A stretch of 64,000 nucleotides of DNA, taken from NCBI GenBank assembly GCA_963829705.1, contig CAWHJN010000003.1, forward strand, positions 310,001 to 374,000, given 5' to 3'. Positions 58,654-64,000 of the stretch are shown here, in pieces. Below the pieces are notes generated by a model that was given only the letters and a program-made list of their open reading frames with translations, ran no database searches and was not told the origin of the DNA. Position numbers and translations under genes: made by a program. Origin of the DNA: CAWHJN01 sp963829705 (GTDB lineage Bacteria > Bacteroidota > Rhodothermia > Rhodothermales > BA12). Numbering within the stretch: the first letter of the stretch is position 1; the number at the start of each line of letters is the position of its first letter.

Positions 58654-59430
58654 ATGAAACTCGCTACCTGGAACGTCAACTCCATCCGCGCCCGGCACGA
58701 CCGCGTGCTCGCCTTCCTCGACCGCGAGGTGCCCGACGTGGTGTGTTTGCAGGAGACCAAGACGACCGACAAAGACTTTCCCTTCGACGCGCTCACGGAA
58801 CGCGGCTACCACGCTACCACGCACGGCCAGCGCACCTACAACGGCGTCGCGCTGCTGACGAAGGCGGAGCCGACGAACATCGTGCGCGGCTTCGACGACG
58901 GCGCGGACGAAGACCCACAGACGCGCCTCGTCGCCGCCACCCTCGACGGCGTGCGCTTCATCTCGGCGTACTTCCCCAACGGCAGCTCCGTCGGCTCGGA
59001 CAAATGGGACTACAAGCTCGCGTGGATCGAACGGCTGCGCGGCTACCTCGAAAAACTTGACCCTCGGCAGCCCATCGCGCTCTGCGGCGACTTCAACGTG
59101 GCCCCCGACGATGCGCGCGACGTGGCATTTCCCGAAGGGTGGCAGGGCAGCGTGCTCACGCACGAAACCGCCCGCGACACCCTCGCCACGCTGCGCGCGT
59201 GGGGCTTCGTCGATGCCGTGCGGTTGCACCACCACGGCGCGGGGCCGATGACGTGGTGGGACTACCGCCGCCTCGGCTTCCAGCGCGGCGACGGCCTGCG
59301 GATCGACCACATCTACACGACGGAACCCCTCGCCCGCCGCTGCACCGACGCGTACGTGGACCGCGACGAGCGCAAGGGCGACAAGCCCAGCGACCACGCG
59401 CCCGTGCTGGCGGTGTTTGATGAGGCGTGA
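58654..59430 (+). CDS. xth: exodeoxyribonuclease III (AP endonuclease)
   Basis: 258 residues. MKLATWNVNSIRARHDRVLAFLDREVPDVVCLQETKTTDKDFP holds the conserved Asn and Glu. TYNGVALLTKAEP, FISAYFPNGSSVGSDKWDYKLAWIERL, IALCGDFNVAPDDARDV, WWDYRRLGFQRGDGLRIDHIYTT and KPSDHAPVLAVF complete the catalytic set, ending with the Asp-His pair. It cuts at abasic sites and degrades 3' ends. It is the third DNA repair gene of the window beside uvrA and phrB, all unlinked. Confidence 0.96.
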   Translation: MKLATWNVNSIRARHDRVLAFLDREVPDVVCLQETKTTDKDFPFDALTERGYHATTHGQRTYNGVALLTKAEPTNIVRGFDDGADEDPQTRLVAATLDGVRFISAYFPNGSSVGSDKWDYKLAWIERLRGYLEKLDPRQPIALCGDFNVAPDDARDVAFPEGWQGSVLTHETARDTLATLRAWGFVDAVRLHHHGAGPMTWWDYRRLGFQRGDGLRIDHIYTTEPLARRCTDAYVDRDERKGDKPSDHAPVLAVFDEA

Positions 59431-59545
59431 AGGGAGATGGGCGCATGAGGCTTGGGAAATGAGGAAGGTAGCCGGCACCTTCCAGCCTCGGGTGACAGGA
59501 CATCGGCGGAATCACCGTCCGTTGACAATTGACGAATTGACCGGG
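59431..59545 (+). repeat. diverged heptamer arrays between xth and hisD
   Basis: GAGATGGGCGCATGAGGCTTGGG follows the xth stop loosely; GGAAGGT/ACCTTCC (59463-59469 and 59477-59483) forms a hairpin; GTTGACA ATTGACG AATTGAC (59521-59541) has an exact 7-base period. Confidence 0.55.
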
Positions 59546-59604
59546 GCGGGTTAACCATTCTGCCGCTTGTCGATTTACGCGCCCCTCATCATTTTCCGAA
59601 ATCC

Positions 59605-60903
59605 ATGCTGCCCATCGTTCCGCTCTGTGATGTCGAACGCCGCCTGCGCGCCGTGTTGAGCCGGGAGGCAGCCTTCAGCCCCGAGGTAGACGCCTCGGTG
59701 CAGGCGATCTTGGAGGCGGTGCGGGCGGAAGGCGATGCGGCCGTGCTGGACTTCTCGGCGCGCTTCGACGGCGTGCGCCCCCCGGCGCTGCGCGTGCCCG
59801 CCGAGGTGATGGAGGACGCCGCCGAAAAACTCGACGCCGACCTCCGCCGCATCATCGCGCAGGCCGCCGACAACATCCGGCGGTTTCACGAGCGCCAGCG
59901 CGAGACGTCGTGGTTCACCGACGAGCCCGGCGGCGTGGTGCTGGGCCAGCGCGTGCTGCCGCTCGAAAAGGCAGGCCTCTACGTGCCCGGCGGCACCGCC
60001 TTCTACCCGTCGAGCCTGCTGATGAACGCCATCCCCGCGCAGGTGGCGGGCGTCGAAGAGATCCACCTCGCCTCGCCGCCCAAAAAGGAGAACGGCGGCT
60101 GGCCGACGCCCCTCGTGCTCGCCACGGCGCACCACCTCGGGCTGGCGAACGTCTACGCGATGGGCGGCGCGCAGGCCGTGGCGGCTTTCGCCTACGGCAC
60201 GGCGAGCGTGCCCCGCGTGGACAAGATCGTCGGGCCGGGCAATGCGTACGTGGCGTCGGCCAAGAAGCAGGTGTACGGCCAGGTCGCCATCGACTCGGTG
60301 GCCGGTCCGAGCGAGATCGTCGTGCTGGCCGATGCCGACGCCAACGCCACGTACGCCGCCGCCGACCTGCTGTCGCAGGCCGAGCACGACGCGCGCGCCT
60401 CGGCCATCCTCATCACCCCGAGCCGTGCCCTCGCCGAGCGCGTGCAAGCTGAGGTGACACGCCTCGCCGCCCGCCTCACGCGGCGCGACATCCTCGACGC
60501 CGCGCTGCGCGACTACAGCGCCTGCATCGTCACCGACACGCTCGGCGAGGCCATCGACCTCACCAACCGCCTCGCACCCGAGCACCTCGAACTGCTCGTC
60601 GCCGACCCGTGGGCCGTCCTCACGCGCATCCGGCACGCCGGTGCCGTTTTTCTCGGCCCGTACTCGTCCGAGCCCGTCGGCGATTACTTCGCCGGCCCCA
60701 ACCACGTGCTGCCCACCGGCGGCACGGCGCGTTACGCCTCCGCCCTCGGCGTCCACGACTTCGTGCGGCGGCAGTCCATCATCCAGTATTCCGCCGACAG
60801 GCTGCGCGCAACGGGGGCCGACATCGCCGCTTTCGCCCGCGCCGAGGCCCTCGACGCCCACGCGCTCGCCATCGACGTGCGGATGGAGGATCTGCGAGGG
60901 TAG
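59605..60903 (+). CDS. hisD: histidinol dehydrogenase
   Basis: 432 residues from ATG 59605. VLPLEKAGLYVPGGTAFYPSSLLMNAIPAQVAGVEEI and VYAMGGAQAVAAFAYGTASVPRVDKIVGPGNAYVASAKKQVYGQVAIDSVAGPSEIVVLAD are signatures. ADLLSQAEHDARASAILIT carries the zinc-binding Gln and His. LAPEHLELLV and SSEPVGDYFAGPNHVLPTGGTARYASALGVHDFVRRQSI complete it. It oxidises histidinol to histidine, the last steps of histidine synthesis. No other his gene is in the window. Confidence 0.96.
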   Translation: MLPIVPLCDVERRLRAVLSREAAFSPEVDASVQAILEAVRAEGDAAVLDFSARFDGVRPPALRVPAEVMEDAAEKLDADLRRIIAQAADNIRRFHERQRETSWFTDEPGGVVLGQRVLPLEKAGLYVPGGTAFYPSSLLMNAIPAQVAGVEEIHLASPPKKENGGWPTPLVLATAHHLGLANVYAMGGAQAVAAFAYGTASVPRVDKIVGPGNAYVASAKKQVYGQVAIDSVAGPSEIVVLADADANATYAAADLLSQAEHDARASAILITPSRALAERVQAEVTRLAARLTRRDILDAALRDYSACIVTDTLGEAIDLTNRLAPEHLELLVADPWAVLTRIRHAGAVFLGPYSSEPVGDYFAGPNHVLPTGGTARYASALGVHDFVRRQSIIQYSADRLRATGADIAAFARAEALDAHALAIDVRMEDLRG

Positions 60904-60932
60904 AGACGGACAGGATGGGCGCGTAACAGGAG

Positions 60933-60968
60933 CGCACAGGGCAGCGTACGAGCCGCTGCGTCTGTGCG
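60933..60968 (+). terminator. interrupted hairpin after hisD
   Basis: CGCACAG (60933-60939) pairs with CTGTGCG (60962-60968), and CAGCG (60942-60946) with CGCTG (60954-60958) inside it. There is no T-run. Possible hisD terminator. Confidence 0.4.
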
Positions 60969-61070
60969 GATGTGCCACGGTACATTTTACGCTCTCGCCT
61001 TCTCGTGCCGCGCTTCGGCTTTCCCAGGCGTGCTATGTTAGGCGACTCCCTTCACCCATCTCCGACCGCG

Positions 61071-64000
61071 ATGCGCGCACGACTCGGCTTCGTCCTCCTC
61101 CTTTTCGTCACCACGAACGTCGTGCAGGCGCAGGGCACCCGGCTGGTGCGGCAGCCCGCGATGAGCGCGCAGCACCTCGCCTTCGCCTACGGGGGCGACC
61201 TCTGGATCACCCCGCGCGCAGGCGGCGAGGCGCGGCGGCTCACGAGCACGCCTGCCGTCGAGAGCGACCCCCACTTCTCGCCCGATGGCCGGATGCTCGC
61301 CTTCACCTCCGACCGCTCGGGCGTCGAGGCCGTCTACACCGTGTCCGTCGAAGGCGGCGCGCCCACGCGGCTGACGTGGTACCCGGCCTCATCGCGTGCG
61401 CGCGGATGGACGCCCGATGGGCAGCGCGTGCTCTACGCCTCCACGCGCGGCGCGGCCCCGACGGGCTACGACCGCCTCTGGACCGTCGCCGCGACCGGCG
61501 GCCCCTCGACGCTGCTGCCCGCGCCCCGCGCCACCGACGCCGCGTACAGCGCCAGCGGCGAGAAGATGGTCTATGACGGCGTCGCGCGGTGGGACGAAGA
61601 GTGGCGGGCGTACCGGGGAGGGCAGAACACGCCGCTGACGATCCTCGACCTCGAATACCCTCGACGAGACGCTGCTCCCCAACGAGCGCACCACCGACAC
61701 CGCGCCCGTCTGGCTGGGCGAGACGATCTACTTTCTCTCCGACCGCGACTGGACGGCCAACATCTGGGCCTTCACGCCCGCCACGGGCGCACTCGAACAG
61801 CAGACGGATTTCACCGGAGCCGACGTCAAAACGCTCGCTGCAGCCCCCGGCGGCCTCGTCTTCGAGCGCGACGGCTACCTCCACTTTTTCGATGCGGCGA
61901 CGAAAAAGGCCACGCAACTGAGCGTCACTGTGCGCGGCGATTTTCCGTGGGCCGAGACGCGGTGGGAGGACGTGACAGACGACGTGGAGTCGGTGTCGCT
62001 CTCGCCCACAGGCCAGCGGGCGCTGATGGAGGCGCGCGGCGAAGTCTTCACCGTGCCCGTCGAGCACGGCGACGCCCGCAACCTCACGCACTCGTCGGAC
62101 GCCGCCGACCGCCGACCGCTGTGGTCGCCGAAGGGCGATCAGATCGCGTGGTTTTCGGACGCGGGCGGCGAGGGCTACGCGCTCTTCCTCGCCGGGCAGG
62201 ACGGCCTGACGCCGCCCCGCCGCATCGCCATCGGCGAATCGAAACTGGCGTGGGAGCCCGCGTGGAGCCCCGACGGCAACCACATCGCCTTCGTGGACGA
62301 CGACGTGCGCGTGCGCGTCGTGGAGCTGGCGTCGGGGCGCGTGCAGACGGTGGACGTGGGCGGCGTCAACATCGAGCGCGGCGGCATGGGCCTGTCGTGG
62401 TCGCCCGACTCGCAGTGGCTCGTCTACACCAAGACGGCCCCCAACAACTTCCGCCGCGTCACCGTCTGGTCGATGGCGTCAGGCCAGACGCACGCCCTCA
62501 CCGACCCCCTCGCCGACGCCTCCGCGCCCGCGTGGGACCGCGACGGGCGGCACCTCTACTTTCTCGCCTCCACCGATGTGGCGCTGGGCTCGGGCTGGGC
62601 CAACACGAGCGCCATGCAGGCGCGCCCCGAGTACGCCGCCTACGTCATCGTGCTGCGCGCCACCGACCCGTCGCCCTTTCCGCCACGCAGCGACGAGGAG
62701 CCGTTCGAAAAGGAAAACGAGGACGAAGGCGACGAGAAAAAAGACGCGCCGAAGGACGAAAAAACCGAGGCAGCCGACGAGAAAGACGGCGACAAGAAAG
62801 AAAACGCCGTCACCGTCCAGATCGACCTCGACCGCATCGACCGGCGCGTGATCGCGCTGCCGATGCCGGAGGGTAACTACGCGATGACGCTCGCGGGGCC
62901 GAAAGGCACCGTGTTTATCGGCGAGTACGCGCCGGGCGGCAACGGCATGACGCTGCACCACTTCTCGCTCGAAAAGCGCGAGGCGGCGGAGTTCATGACG
63001 GGCGTGAATCAGGCAACCGTTTCGGCGGACGGGCAGAAGATGCTGGTGCAGAGCAGCGGGTCGTGGCGCGTGGTGGGCACAGCCTCGCCTCCGGGAACGG
63101 GCGGCGAGCGCCTCGACCTGAACCTGCGCACCAAACTCGACCGACTGGCCGAGTGGAAACAGATGTTCGACGAGGCGTGGCGCTACGAGCGGGATTACTT
63201 CTACGACCCGAACATGCACGGGCGCGACTGGAACGAAGTCTACCAGCGCTACGCGCCGCTCGTGCCGTACGTCCGACACCGCACCGACCTCACGTATCTG
63301 CTCGATCAGGTCAACGGCGAGCTCTCCGTGGGCCACAGCTTCGTCTTCGGCGGCGACTATCCCGAGACGGAAAGCTCGCAGGTGGGCGTGCTGGGCGCGG
63401 ACCTCGAACGCGCCGACGGCGGCTGGCGCTTTGCGCGCATCTACACGTCCGAAAGCTGGAACCCCGACCTCGTCGCGCCGCTCGACCGGCCCGGCATGAA
63501 GGTCGAAGCCGGGCATTTCCTCGTCGGCGTCAACGGCGTCGCGCTGAGCGCGGACGACGATCCGTACCGCTTGCTCGACGGCACGGCGGGGCAGCAGACG
63601 ATCCTGCACGTCAACACGCGCCCGACGATGGACGGCGCGTGGACGGAAACCGTGCAGCCCGTCCGCAGCGAAAACGGCCTGCGGCAGCGCGCGTGGGTGG
63701 AAGACAACCGCCGCCGCGTGGACGAACTCTCGGGCGGCAAACTCGCCTACGTGTGGGTGCCCAACACGGGCGGGCCGGGCGTCGTCTCGTTCAACCGTTA
63801 CTACTTCGCGCAGCAGCACAAACAGGGCGCTGTCATCGACGAGCGCTTCAACGGCGGTGGTTTGCTGGACGATTACATGGTGGACCTGATGACGCGGCGC
63901 TTGCGGGCCGCCGTCACCAACGAAGTCCCCGGCGGCGCAGCGTTCCGGTTGCCCGCGGGCATCCTCGGGCCGAAGGTGCTGCTCATCAATGAACTGGCGG
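61071..64000 (+). CDS. tricorn-like S41 peptidase, frameshifted, 3' end outside window
   Basis: It starts at ATG 61071 with a signal peptide (MRARLGFVLLLFVTTNVVQAQ). The first frame runs through PD40/WD40-like repeats (ITPRAGGEARRLTSTPAVESDPHFSPDG) to about 61655 (LTILDLE). One extra base, probably T61656, then shifts the frame; from 61657 the protein resumes as TLDETLLPNERTTDTAPVWL and stays open to 64000. It continues with more propeller repeats, an acidic Lys/Glu linker (DEEPFEKENEDEGDEKKD), the tricorn core EAWRYERDYFYDPNMHGRDW, the catalytic His segment GELSVGHSFVFGG, a PDZ-like part and VIDERFNGGG. The window stops at PKVLLINE, just before the expected catalytic Ser. It degrades peptides in the periplasm. 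Confidence 0.88.

Noticed and set aside
59522..59541. TTGACA promoter box before hisD
   Set aside because: The TTGAC copies are better explained as an exact 7-base repeat (GTTGACA ATTGACG AATTGAC), and no matching -10 element is present.

Overview
The window is a chromosomal stretch of a high-GC member of the Bacteroidota/Rhodothermota assemblage, most likely Rhodothermales. The evidence is a secreted protein with a type IX-style C-terminal sorting domain, a short-form prolyl-tRNA synthetase, a PUR-type (DUF3276) protein, an OmpP1/FadL porin, TonB, many lipoproteins, a tricorn-like S41 peptidase, and very few purine-rich Shine-Dalgarno sites. I see no rRNA, tRNA, phage, insertion sequence or CRISPR array. 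Coding density is high and both strands are used.

Layout. 0-8.6 kb: DUF2461 (cut by the window edge), NifU-like protein, lipoprotein serpin, a secreted Cys-pair repeat protein, Mrp, alanine dehydrogenase with a coupled YcxB-like protein, and a SpoU methyltransferase. 8.8-15.3 kb: glutamate dehydrogenase, a four-gene operon joined by ATGA overlaps (exported protein, Ig-like lipoprotein, NAD(P)HX repair enzyme, VanZ-like) and TonB. 15.3-24.7 kb: rpiA, two MacB-type permeases, DUF5989, uvrA, nadC and two RlpA paralogues. 24.8-36.3 kb: sufE/sufT, FadL-type porin, a Tyr-rich then Ser/Arg-rich lipoprotein, proS, a DinB-family hydrolase with a methyltransferase, M28 peptidase, cysS, an outer-membrane protein and a PEGA protein. 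36.4-47.4 kb: gntK/pfkA, fasciclin lipoprotein, an SDR with photolyase, 6-phosphogluconate dehydrogenase, TraB/GumN, site-2 protease, a sugar-phosphate transferase and two small genes. 47.4-57.3 kb: glgP, SDR, prmC, AP2-like protein, glgB, DUF493, then a nahK/GH109 pair. 57.6-64 kb: TM2 protein, PUR protein, exonuclease III, hisD and a frameshifted tricorn-like peptidase running off the end.

How genes work together. Fe-S maturation (NifU-like, Mrp, SufE, SufT), central sugar metabolism (gntK, gnd, rpiA, pfkA, glgP, glgB) and DNA repair (uvrA, photolyase, xth) are scattered rather than clustered. The clearest pathway pair is GH109 followed one base later by an N-acetylhexosamine 1-kinase, which together could release and phosphorylate GalNAc.

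The most striking non-coding signal is a family of degenerate 7-nt-period arrays filling many intergenic gaps. G-rich units abut the upstream stop codon and C-rich units abut the next start codon, so a gap can fold on itself. They are accompanied by perfect or near-perfect GC-rich palindromes and by one 29-nt element present twice in opposite orientation, 3 kb apart.
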